Shown here one piece after another: positions 44,318 through 52,109 of a DNA stretch of 64,000 bases (positions are counted from its first letter, which is position 1; the number at the start of each line of letters is the position of its first letter). The stretch is from Solitalea canadensis DSM 3403 (lineage in GTDB: Bacteria > Bacteroidota > Bacteroidia > Sphingobacteriales > Sphingobacteriaceae). A program made the position numbers and the translations under genes. The notes below the pieces were generated by a model, which did no database searches, had not been told where the DNA came from, and saw only the letters and a list, made by a program, of their open reading frames with translations. The DNA lies in the NCBI RefSeq assembly GCF_000242635.2, contig NC_017770.1, forward strand, positions 930,001 through 994,000, given 5' to 3'.

Positions 44318-44345
44318 TTGCAAAAATCCTTTGACATTATTTTTG
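44318..44345 (+). promoter_or_regulatory. Candidate promoter of the outer-membrane protein gene
   Basis: TTG at 44318-44320 and TATTTTTG at 44338-44345, 17 bp apart, fit the relaxed Bacteroidota -33/-7 pattern. The ATG follows the -7 box by only 7 nt, so the leader would be very short. Confidence 0.4.
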
Positions 44346-44352
44346 GAAAACA

Positions 44353-45117
44353 ATGCTCAATTATCGATCTGCGCTAGTGCTGTCTTTCCTAATAATTAAT
44401 GGATTTTTATGTTTTGCTCAGCAGGATAATGGTAGGATAGTAGAAATATTCCCATATCCATTAAGAAAGTTTGCCTACATCAGTCCGAGGTATGATCGCT
44501 TAAATTTGAAAAATGACCTTTTCTCAGAATCTTATTACATACGTTTTTTAGCCACTTCAAAAGGAAATCTGCATTTAAAATTGGATTTACCTTTTGGAAG
44601 AACCAATGCAACCGATGATGGTAACATTGATTTTGGTTTGCAGGACGTAGATTTTAGGTTTACCCAATTACTTGGAAGGTCTGAGAACTTCTTTTATGGT
44701 TACCATGTCAGGTTTTATTTTCCAACAGCCACACAAGAGTCATTGGGATCCGGTAAATTTCAAGCTGATCCTGGAGCAGGATTTGCTTATTTCTTTCCAG
44801 GATTAAAAGGCTCAATTGTGTTTGCGGTGGATTATCGATTTTCATATTTAGGAGATGGAAGCAGGCCTGATATCAGTATTTTAGGTATCGCTCCGAATAT
44901 CGATTATTGGGGGAATAATTGGTATATAGGTTATTATCCCACTTATACTTATGATTTTAAGAACGATATTTTTGATTTTCCTTTAGATATTGAAGCTGGA
45001 TATTTTTTAACATCGGCTATTGTTCTTTCGGCCGAGTTTATTCAACCACTTTTAAAGACCAGAACTTATGAAAATGAATTTTCAATCAAGCTCAGGTTTA
45101 GTTTATTTCAAAAATAA
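44353..45117 (+). CDS. Outer-membrane beta-barrel-like protein, function unknown
   Basis: A 254-residue exported protein (signal peptide MLNYRSALVLSFLIINGFLCFAQ, cut near residue 23). The rest alternates hydrophobic and polar residues with many aromatics at strand ends (YYIRFLATSKGNLHLKLDLP, FFYGYHVRFYFPTATQES, NNWYIGYYPTYTYDF) and ends in FSIKLRFSLFQK, typical of outer-membrane barrels. I do not recognise a named family. It is divergent from the ADP-ribose cluster and is not obviously linked to it. Confidence 0.65.
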   Translation: MLNYRSALVLSFLIINGFLCFAQQDNGRIVEIFPYPLRKFAYISPRYDRLNLKNDLFSESYYIRFLATSKGNLHLKLDLPFGRTNATDDGNIDFGLQDVDFRFTQLLGRSENFFYGYHVRFYFPTATQESLGSGKFQADPGAGFAYFFPGLKGSIVFAVDYRFSYLGDGSRPDISILGIAPNIDYWGNNWYIGYYPTYTYDFKNDIFDFPLDIEAGYFLTSAIVLSAEFIQPLLKTRTYENEFSIKLRFSLFQK

Positions 45118-45219
45118 GCTGGTCAGTAGCAGTCAATTGGTGCTATGATTTGTTTTTATTCAATAGCGATCTGCCTTTTTTCGTTCATTTATTCTCCATA
45201 TTTTACTAAATCTATTTGC

Positions 45220-45227
45220 TACTTTTG
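45220..45227 (+). promoter_or_regulatory. Candidate -7 box (TACTTTTG) upstream of ftsK
   Basis: TACTTTTG matches TAnnTTTG and lies 35 nt upstream of the ftsK ATG. No TTTG is found at the ideal distance, so this rests on the -7 box alone. Confidence 0.35.
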
Positions 45228-45262
45228 GGTTGCTCACTATCTTTGAGAGTTATATTTGTCTG

Positions 45263-47827
45263 ATGCAAGAACGTACCAACCGTTTTAGAAACGAAAACCA
45301 AGAGCCTCAAGCTGAGAAAATTAGTCAGAAGGGCAAAATAAAATATCCACCTAAACAACAGGAGGAAAAGAAACCTTTTTTTAGCTTACCCGAAATAGAT
45401 CCTAAGGTTGTTAAGATTACAGGTCTGTTTTTATTGATCATGTCCATCTACTTTTTGGTAGCTTTTACCTCTTATGTGCTAACATGGGGAGAAGATCAGA
45501 GTGTGGTGATGAATATGACATGGGGTAAGATTTTTTCTCCACAGGAAGCACCTGTTGAAAACTGGATGGGATTATGGGGAGCAATGATTGCACACCAGTT
45601 TATCTATCAATGGTTTGGGGTTGCATCCTTTATTTTTGTATTCGTATTCTTTGTTTTGGGATACAGACTTTTATTCAAAGTGGCTGTATTACCGGTGATA
45701 AAGGCTTTAGCTTATTCATTTTTCTTTTTAGTATTCATATCGGTATTAGCAGGTTATTTAAATGGATTTTTTAGCCCAATTCCTCATTTCCTGGAAGGTG
45801 TATTCGGATATCAAACGAATCAATGGCTAGCGGCAACGCTTGGCAAGACAGGTATTTTGGGATTATTAGTATTTGCAGCATTGGTTTTTGTCATTATTGC
45901 ATTTAACCCTGATTTTTCTCCTAAGAAAAAGCCATTGTTTGTTCCTGAACTTGAAGAAACAGGCCCTCGCAAGAACAGGTTTGAGGATATGCAAGACGAA
46001 GATAAGATTGATTTTACTCCACGCAGGGAATACTCACATACAACAGGACCTATTAAGCCTAACCTTGCTTATTTGGAAGAGGAACTAACTCCTGAAGTAC
46101 GTACAATGGAGCTTGATAATAAGCCGCAGAACGAAAAAACTCAGGTAGTGGTTGAGGAAGAGGAAAATGAAGAAATTGATTTTTCTTTACCTCAACAACC
46201 AGAAGAACCGTTGCCGATAGCTGAAAAGCCGGTAGAGGATGATTTGGAGCTAAGTGTAGAGCGGACCCCTGAAGAAAAACTGGCAGAGGACCTGGTTAGT
46301 CAGCATGGCGAATTTGATCCAACCTTGGATTTGGCTACCTATAAGTATCCGATAATTGATTTGTTGGATAATCATGGTTCTAATAAAATTCATGTAGATC
46401 AGGAAGAGTTAGAGGAGAATAAAAACAAGATTGTAAACACGCTGGGGCATTATGGAATTGAGATTGATAAAATCAAAGCTACTATTGGTCCTACTGTTAC
46501 ATTATATGAAATAATCCCGGCACCGGGAGTTCGTATTTCAAAGATCAAGAATCTTGAAGACGATATTGCATTAAGCCTTGCAGCGTTGGGTATTCGTATT
46601 ATTGCTCCTATTCCTGGTAAAGGAACCATTGGTATTGAGGTTCCGAATCAACATCCGGAATTAGTTTCAATGCGTTCTGTAATGGCAACGGAGAAATTCC
46701 AAGCTTCGACAATGGATTTGCCTGTGGCTCTAGGTAAAACAATTTCGAATGAAGTATTTATTGCAGATTTGGCTAAAATGCCGCACTTACTAATGGCAGG
46801 TGCAACCGGTCAGGGTAAATCAGTTGGTATTAATGCACTAATTGCTTCATTATTATACAAAAAACATCCATCTCAATTAAAATTTGTATTCGTCGATCCT
46901 AAAAAAGTGGAATTAACACTTTACAAGAAGATCGAAAGACACTTTTTGGCCAAACTTCCGGGTGAAGGTGAAGCTATTATTACTGATACCAAGAAAGTAG
47001 TTTACACGCTCAATTCATTATGTATTGAGATGGATAACCGATACGAACTATTGAAAGATGCAGGTGTTCGTAACCTGAAAGAGTATAATCAAAAGTTTGT
47101 TTCCAGAAGACTGAATCCTGAAAATGGACACAGGTACTTACCGTATATCGTTCTGGTAATTGATGAGTTTGCCGATTTGATCATGACTGCAGGCAAGGAG
47201 GTAGAAACCCCAATTGCACGTTTAGCTCAGCTGGCCCGTGCTATTGGTATTCACCTGGTAATTGCTACTCAACGTCCGTCTGTAAACGTAATTACCGGTA
47301 TTATTAAGGCTAACTTCCCAGCTCGTTTAGCATTCAGGGTAACTGCGAAAATCGATTCAAGAACAATTTTGGATGCAGGAGGTGCTGATCAGCTGATCGG
47401 TAGAGGAGATATGTTATTCTCAACCGGAGCAGATCTTATTCGTTTGCAATGTGCGTTCCTTGATACCCCAGAAGTGGAAAAGGTATGTGATTATATTGGA
47501 TCGCAACGTGGTTATACCAGTGCATATGAACTTCCTGAATATGTTGGTGAGGATGGAGAAGGTTCAGTGAAGGATTTTGATATGAGCGACCGTGATGCGT
47601 TATTTGAAGATGCTGCCAAATTGGTCGTTATTCATCAACAAGGTTCAACCTCTCTTATTCAGCGTAAACTTAAATTAGGTTATAACCGTGCAGGTAGAAT
47701 TATTGATCAGCTGGAGGCAGCAGGTATTGTGGGGCCATTTGAAGGAAGTAAAGCTCGTGAAGTATTATATCCCGATGAATATTCGTTGTTGCAATATCTT
47801 GATAGCTTAAATTCGAAAGATAATTGA
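45263..47827 (+). CDS. ftsK: DNA translocase FtsK/SpoIIIE
   Basis: An 854-residue septal DNA pump for chromosome segregation. The ATG at 45263 (MQERTNRFRNENQEPQ) is preferred to the frame start at 45230. Four N-terminal membrane helices (about residues 45-200) are followed by an acidic linker (about 220-350) and the RecA-like motor with Walker A AGATGQGKSVGINALI (about 511-526) and Walker B VLVIDEFADLIM (about 629-640). The C-terminal gamma winged helix (DAAKLVVIHQQGSTSLIQRK) reads polar DNA motifs. Length is typical of Bacteroidota FtsK. Confidence 0.96.
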   Translation: MQERTNRFRNENQEPQAEKISQKGKIKYPPKQQEEKKPFFSLPEIDPKVVKITGLFLLIMSIYFLVAFTSYVLTWGEDQSVVMNMTWGKIFSPQEAPVENWMGLWGAMIAHQFIYQWFGVASFIFVFVFFVLGYRLLFKVAVLPVIKALAYSFFFLVFISVLAGYLNGFFSPIPHFLEGVFGYQTNQWLAATLGKTGILGLLVFAALVFVIIAFNPDFSPKKKPLFVPELEETGPRKNRFEDMQDEDKIDFTPRREYSHTTGPIKPNLAYLEEELTPEVRTMELDNKPQNEKTQVVVEEEENEEIDFSLPQQPEEPLPIAEKPVEDDLELSVERTPEEKLAEDLVSQHGEFDPTLDLATYKYPIIDLLDNHGSNKIHVDQEELEENKNKIVNTLGHYGIEIDKIKATIGPTVTLYEIIPAPGVRISKIKNLEDDIALSLAALGIRIIAPIPGKGTIGIEVPNQHPELVSMRSVMATEKFQASTMDLPVALGKTISNEVFIADLAKMPHLLMAGATGQGKSVGINALIASLLYKKHPSQLKFVFVDPKKVELTLYKKIERHFLAKLPGEGEAIITDTKKVVYTLNSLCIEMDNRYELLKDAGVRNLKEYNQKFVSRRLNPENGHRYLPYIVLVIDEFADLIMTAGKEVETPIARLAQLARAIGIHLVIATQRPSVNVITGIIKANFPARLAFRVTAKIDSRTILDAGGADQLIGRGDMLFSTGADLIRLQCAFLDTPEVEKVCDYIGSQRGYTSAYELPEYVGEDGEGSVKDFDMSDRDALFEDAAKLVVIHQQGSTSLIQRKLKLGYNRAGRIIDQLEAAGIVGPFEGSKAREVLYPDEYSLLQYLDSLNSKDN

Positions 47828-47919
47828 GTCATGTGTAAGTAATAATTTACATACATGATTTTAAACGGTGTGGCTTTTGCTAAGTCATAACCCATAGTAT
47901 TGACAAGTATATTTTTGTA

Positions 47920-48573
47920 ATGAAAAAATCAATTTTTATCTCGGCCTTGGCGATGGTGGTATCGGTAGCGGCTTTTGCGCAATCGCCGGCAGAAAAACAG
48001 GCAAAAGACATTTTGACAGGTGTCAGTGCCAAGTATCGTTCTTTTGACGCTATTAAAACTGACTTTTCGTATACGCTCGAAAACCCTTCAGAAAAAATCA
48101 ATGAAACTCAAAATGGAACTTTATACATTAAACAAAAATCGAATAAGTATAAAGTGATTTTGGGTGGAACGGAATTGTTTAGTGATGGCAAACTTTCTTA
48201 TACCTACTTGAAGGATTCAAAAGAAATACAAATCAATAATTTAGAGAAGAACGGTGAGGGGTTGAACCCAGCGCAGATCTTTACTATTTATGAAAAAGGT
48301 TTTAAATATTTGTTGAAAGGTGAGAAGAAGGAAGGGGCTACCACTGTTCAATTGATTGACCTGGTACCTGTAGTTACAAAGCAATTCTCGAAAATTGAAT
48401 TATCTGTTGATAAAAAACAAAAACAGTTAAAGCAGATTAAAATTTTTGATAAAAACGGTAATCGTTATACTTATAAGGTGAAAACATTTGTTCTGAACCC
48501 TAAAGTTGATGATGCATTTTTTGCTTTCGACAAAAAGAAATATCCTGGTGTTGAGGTGGTCGATTTACGATAA
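47920..48573 (+). CDS. lolA: Outer-membrane lipoprotein carrier protein LolA
   Basis: A 217-residue periplasmic protein (signal peptide MKKSIFISALAMVVSVAAFAQ). The half-barrel LolA fold is indicated by DAIKTDFSYTLENP, NGTLYIKQKSNKYKV, DGKLSYTYLKDSKEIQI and FELSVDKK-type strands. It shuttles lipoproteins across the periplasm. It is downstream of ftsK by 92 bp, an arrangement often seen for lolA. A TATTTTTG sequence lies 2 nt before the ATG. Confidence 0.9.
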   Translation: MKKSIFISALAMVVSVAAFAQSPAEKQAKDILTGVSAKYRSFDAIKTDFSYTLENPSEKINETQNGTLYIKQKSNKYKVILGGTELFSDGKLSYTYLKDSKEIQINNLEKNGEGLNPAQIFTIYEKGFKYLLKGEKKEGATTVQLIDLVPVVTKQFSKIELSVDKKQKQLKQIKIFDKNGNRYTYKVKTFVLNPKVDDAFFAFDKKKYPGVEVVDLR

Positions 48574-48599
48574 GATTCAACAGGATTCATAAAATTTAT

Positions 48600-48637
48600 A
48601 TCCCAAATGCTATTTTAGCGTTTGGGATTCTTTTTTG
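48600..48637 (+). terminator. Rho-independent terminator after lolA
   Basis: ATCCCAAATGCT (48600-48611) pairs with AGCGTTTGGGAT (one T-G pair) over a short loop and is followed by TCTTTTTTG. It separates lolA from the small gene at 48690. Confidence 0.82.
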
Positions 48638-48689
48638 ATTAAAGAACGGTATCTCCGGGTGACTAAATCCTAACCCAAAGAAAATTTCA

Positions 48690-48965
48690 ATGTTAGCCAT
48701 TACAAATCATACATTAGAAAAACTTGAAACCTTGCTTCGTGACCTGGAATATAAAGTGCGTTATGAAAAAGGCAATTTTAAGTCAGGGGCATGTTTGTTG
48801 CAATCAACAAAAGTGGTAGTTGTAAACAAGTTTATAACCCTTGAACAAAAGATAAACGCCCTTGTTGAAATTGTTAAGCAGGTTAATGCTGATGAATCTT
48901 TATTGGATGAGAAACAAAAAGCATTTTACCTAAACCTGAAACAAACGAAATTGGAGTTGGAGTAA
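48690..48965 (+). CDS. Small conserved-looking cytoplasmic protein, function unknown
   Basis: A 91-residue protein without signal peptide or membrane helix. It appears alpha/beta: LEKLETLLRDLEYKVRYEKG, a central short-strand region SGACLLQSTKVVVVNKF, and a helical C-terminus (LEQKINALVEIVKQVNADES). The composition and the good start after a terminator support a real gene. I recall similar short ORFs before MBL-fold genes in related genomes but cannot name a family. Confidence 0.6.
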   Translation: MLAITNHTLEKLETLLRDLEYKVRYEKGNFKSGACLLQSTKVVVVNKFITLEQKINALVEIVKQVNADESLLDEKQKAFYLNLKQTKLELE

Positions 48966-48969
48966 AAAA

Positions 48970-49000
48970 GACCATGGTCTATGGTCCATGGTCCATGGAC
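48970..49000. repeat. GTCCATGG word repeat before the MBL-fold gene
   Basis: Four successive words GACCATG-GTCTATG-GTCCATG-GTCCATG, then GAC. It contains two perfect 10-bp palindromes (GACCATGGTC and GTCCATGGAC). The word is a variant of GTCCATAG in the 31281-31377 repeat. Confidence 0.6.
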
Positions 49001-49023
49001 TTTTATTAAGTAATGCATATCAA

Positions 49024-49785
49024 ATGAAAATAACCTTCCTTGGCACCGGAACATCACAAGGTGTACCAGTAATTGCATGTGATTGTGAGGTTTGCACATC
49101 GACAGATAAAAGAGATAACAGATTGCGGTCATCAGTGCTGATTGAATGGAATAATACTGTGGTGGTAATTGACTGTGGTCCTGATTTTCGTTACCAGATG
49201 TTACGTGCGAAGGTTAAAAAGTTAGATGCCATTGTTTTTACTCATGAACACAAGGATCATATTGCAGGTTTAGACGACGTTCGGGCGTTTAATTTTAAAC
49301 ACGATCGAGAGATGGATGTTTACGCCTCTCCTCGTGTTCAGGAGGCTGTTGTGCGTGAATTTGCTTATGTTTTTGCTTCCATAAAATATCCTGGAATTCC
49401 TAAGATAAATCTGGTGGAGATTGGTAATAAGCCATTTACTGTTCATGGCATTGATTTTATTCCAATTGAAGTGATGCATTATAAACTCCCTGTTCTTGGC
49501 TTTAGAATAGGAGATTTTACCTATATCACAGATGCTAAAACTATTTCTGCTGAAGAAAAGGAAAAAATAAAAGGATCAAAAGTTTTAGTGCTGAATGCAT
49601 TGCAGCGGGAAAGTCATGTTTCTCATCTTACTCTCGATGAAGCAATTGAATTAGCTAAGGAATTAAAAGTAGAACAAACGTATCTTACACATATCAGTCA
49701 TCGGTTAGGTAAACATGAAGATGTGGAGAAAATACTTCCTAAGGGGATTAATCTAGCCTATGACGGAATGGTGTTAACCTTATAG
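49024..49785 (+). CDS. MBL-fold metallohydrolase (PhnP-like)
   Basis: A 254-residue metallo-beta-lactamase fold enzyme; the ATG at 49024 (MKITFLGTGTSQGVPVIACD) is chosen over the frame start at 48988, which lies in the word repeat. The metal-binding motif THEHKDHIAGLDD is intact, and histidines in VSHLT and THISHRLGKHED complete the site. The N-terminal CDCEVC is the structural zinc signature of the PhnP group, which cleaves cyclic phosphodiesters. Its stop is followed by palindromic array 2. Confidence 0.88.
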   Translation: MKITFLGTGTSQGVPVIACDCEVCTSTDKRDNRLRSSVLIEWNNTVVVIDCGPDFRYQMLRAKVKKLDAIVFTHEHKDHIAGLDDVRAFNFKHDREMDVYASPRVQEAVVREFAYVFASIKYPGIPKINLVEIGNKPFTVHGIDFIPIEVMHYKLPVLGFRIGDFTYITDAKTISAEEKEKIKGSKVLVLNALQRESHVSHLTLDEAIELAKELKVEQTYLTHISHRLGKHEDVEKILPKGINLAYDGMVLTL

Positions 49786-50588
49786 ATTATTTAAACCATG
49801 TAAGACATATAAGATCATTTAAGAAAAACTTATATGTTCCTTATATGCCTTATATGGTTCAGAAATAATAAACCATGTAAGACATATAAGATCATTTAAG
49901 AAAGAAAACTTATATGTTCCTTATATGCCTTACATGGTTCAGAAATAATAAACCATGTAAGACATATAAGATCATTTAAGAAAGAAAACTTATATGTTCC
50001 TTATATGCCTTACATGGTTCAGAAATAATAAACCATGTAAGACATATAAGATCATTTAAGAAAGAAAACTTATATGTTCCTTATATGCCTTACATGGTTC
50101 AGAAATAATAAACCATGTAAGACATATAAGATCATTTAAGAAAGAAAACTTATATGTTCCTTATATGCCTTACATGGTTCAGAAATAATAAACCATATAA
50201 GACATATAAGATCATTTAAGAAAAACTTATATGTTCCTTATATGCCTTATATGGTTCAGAAATAATAAACCATATAAGACATATAAGATCATTTAAGAAA
50301 AACTTATATGTTCCTTATATGCCTTATATGGTTCAGAAATAATAAACCATGTAAGACATATAAGATCATTTAAGAAAGAAAACTTATATGTTCCTTATAT
50401 GCCTTATATGGTTCAGAAATAATAAACCATGTAAGACATATAAGATCATTTAAGAAAGAAAACTTATATGTTCCTTATATGCCTTACATGGTTCAGAAAT
50501 AATAACCATATAAGACATATAAGATCATTTAAGAAAAACTTATATGTTCCTTATATGCCTTATATGGTTCAGAAAATAACCGATAAGG
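49786..50588. repeat. Palindromic tandem array 2: ten units of 77-80 bp
   Basis: Units begin (at CCAT) at 49796, 49873, 49953, 50033, 50113, 50193, 50270, 50347, 50427 and 50506. Two classes occur. About 80-bp units have the left arm CCATGTAAG and a longer loop with AAGAAAGAAAACTT. About 77-bp units have mostly CCATATAAG and a shorter loop with AAGAAAAACTT. Units 2-5 and 9 match CCATGTAAG with CTTACATGG; units 6, 7 and 10 match CCATATAAG with CTTATATGG. The array fills the gap between the converging MBL and DUF4468 genes and has the same orientation as array 1. Confidence 0.95.
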
Positions 50589-51179
50589 TTATTCGAGGTG
50601 TGGCCCGCGTTCATACTCTATAGAAACAGGTTCCTTTGTTTCCATATCAGTATTAAAAGAAAGTAATTGTTGATTGATCAACTTATAGAATTGCTTTACA
50701 CGGCGGGTATAATCATTCATTTTAGGTTTCTTTAAGTATTGAGCATAATCCTCTTCAATACTTATCTTCGAAGCCGCTACAGATGTATACTGAGACTTTT
50801 CATAAAGTCGTCCCTTAAAGTTGCAGAACTTATACACATAAGCATTATCATAAACTTCTATCTGGATTTTATAATCAATAACTACCTGATTAAGATTATG
50901 TAGGTCCATCTGACTAAATTCCATGGAGCCACAAGCTGTAATCAAACTATCATTTTTATTAACCTCATTAAAGTCCTTGTTTTGTATTGGGAAGTTTTTC
51001 AGTATCCAGTTTTTTGAACGCTCATATATTACAGATTTGGGAGTATTATTGATAAAAACAGTATCGGCATACATTACTTTACCATTTCTAAGAGGAATTT
51101 GAACATTCTTTTGAGCGTTTACAGAAAAATGACCGATAATTAAAATAACGGCAATAACGAAAGATGATTTCATATTCAT
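50589..51179 (-). CDS. Exported DUF4468-domain protein
   Basis: A 196-residue protein with a signal peptide (MNMKSSFVIAVILIIGHFSVNAQ). The DUF4468 pattern is visible: VIYERSKNWILKNFPI, CGSMEFSQMDLHNLNQVVID, NAYVYKFCNFKGRL. It is a single-domain relative of the two-domain protein at 17631-19391. It is convergent with the MBL-fold gene and its stop codon borders array 2. A small exported protein gene precedes it by 5 bp, suggesting an operon. Confidence 0.75.
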   Translation of the reverse strand: MNMKSSFVIAVILIIGHFSVNAQKNVQIPLRNGKVMYADTVFINNTPKSVIYERSKNWILKNFPIQNKDFNEVNKNDSLITACGSMEFSQMDLHNLNQVVIDYKIQIEVYDNAYVYKFCNFKGRLYEKSQYTSVAASKISIEEDYAQYLKKPKMNDYTRRVKQFYKLINQQLLSFNTDMETKEPVSIEYERGPHLE

Positions 51180-51184
51180 ATCAG

Positions 51185-51592
51185 TTACGGTCTTATTCTC
51201 TTAAATACCAATGGCCCAGTGTTGCCTTGCTCGTCTTTAAAAACACCTCTTAAAGTTGATCCGTCAGGAGAGAGTTCCAACAGATGTTCGCCTTTTAAAG
51301 CCCAACCTGGAATGGCTCTCGTCACTACTACTTTATAACTTACTTTATGGTTATTAATAATTCCTTCACCTTCTTCAACCATTGGAGCACCTTTAAACTC
51401 CAAATAATGAGCCACTTTTAGAGTATTGCCAGTTTGTGAGAAGATCACGTAACAATGCTGGAAATTAACAGAATTAGAGTCGGCCCATAGTCCGCTGATA
51501 TTAGGTGTGTCTGATTGGCTGGTATTAAAGGATAATAAGGAAAATGAACAGCAAACAAACAGTAAAAGGACGAATAGTTTGATAGTTTTCAT
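51185..51592 (-). CDS. Small exported protein, function unknown
   Basis: A 135-residue protein with a hydrophobic N-terminal signal (MKTIKLFVLLLFVCCSFSLL). The mature part is beta-rich with lipocalin-like strand patterns (NISGLWADSNSVNFQHCYVI, TLKVAHYLEFKG, LLELSPDGSTLRGVF). No family is recognised. A CCS triplet near residue 14-16 might serve as a lipobox but is poorly placed. Confidence 0.55.
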   Translation of the reverse strand: MKTIKLFVLLLFVCCSFSLLSFNTSQSDTPNISGLWADSNSVNFQHCYVIFSQTGNTLKVAHYLEFKGAPMVEEGEGIINNHKVSYKVVVTRAIPGWALKGEHLLELSPDGSTLRGVFKDEQGNTGPLVFKRIRP

Positions 51593-51672
51593 GCACTGGG
51601 TTATCCCTCTAAAATAGGAAAACTATCCAGAATTTATGGACAGTGTGAGGACAGAAACTTAGTGAATGTTAT

Positions 51673-51969
51673 TCACCCTTGTGTTAAAAAACAAACAGAA
51701 TCTTCCAGTGCTTCAACTGTATGTGGAATTCCCAGTGGAATATCTGTGTGCTCATAAACCGAGAGCGGTATTTTCTTTTCACCTTCTGTATAAACCACCC
51801 GACCGTTTACAACTGTGAGTTTGCCGGGAGTATGCGCTTTATGCTCTTTCAGAATCATTCCTTTTTTGAAGGCAAGAACTAATACCCTAAAATTTTCTCC
51901 TGCATGTAAGGCACCTGCAACAGGAATAGGGGAGGTTTCGAGCTTTTCAAGCAATTCTTTGATAACCAT
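51673..51969 (-). CDS. Cupin-domain protein
   Basis: A 98-residue small-barrel protein. It reads GALHAGENFRVLVLAFKKGM, LKEHKAHTPGKLTVVNGRVV and HTDIPLGIPHTVEALEDS, i.e. the two cupin motifs with metal-binding His/Glu candidates (EHKAH, HTV). Function unknown; such proteins may bind small metabolites or act as isomerases. It is leftward, 80 bp upstream of the small exported gene. Confidence 0.75.
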   Translation of the reverse strand: MVIKELLEKLETSPIPVAGALHAGENFRVLVLAFKKGMILKEHKAHTPGKLTVVNGRVVYTEGEKKIPLSVYEHTDIPLGIPHTVEALEDSVCFLTQG

Positions 51970-52039
51970 CTGAAAATAAGTTTAATAATAGAAAGATAGC
52001 CTTTTCGACCGATAATTAAAAAGAAAACAGCTATGACAT

Positions 52040-52073
52040 AAAAAAGAGCCCCTCTCAATTCGGAGAGGAGCTC
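52040..52073 (-). terminator. Rho-independent terminator of the RND efflux operon
   Basis: GAGCCCCTCTC (52046-52056) and its near complement (52063-52073) make an 11-bp stem. On the minus strand it is followed by TTTTTT, 37 nt past the RND gene stop. Confidence 0.85.
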
Positions 52074-52109
52074 AACTAACCACTTAAAACTAAAGAAAAC
52101 TTTAAATTT

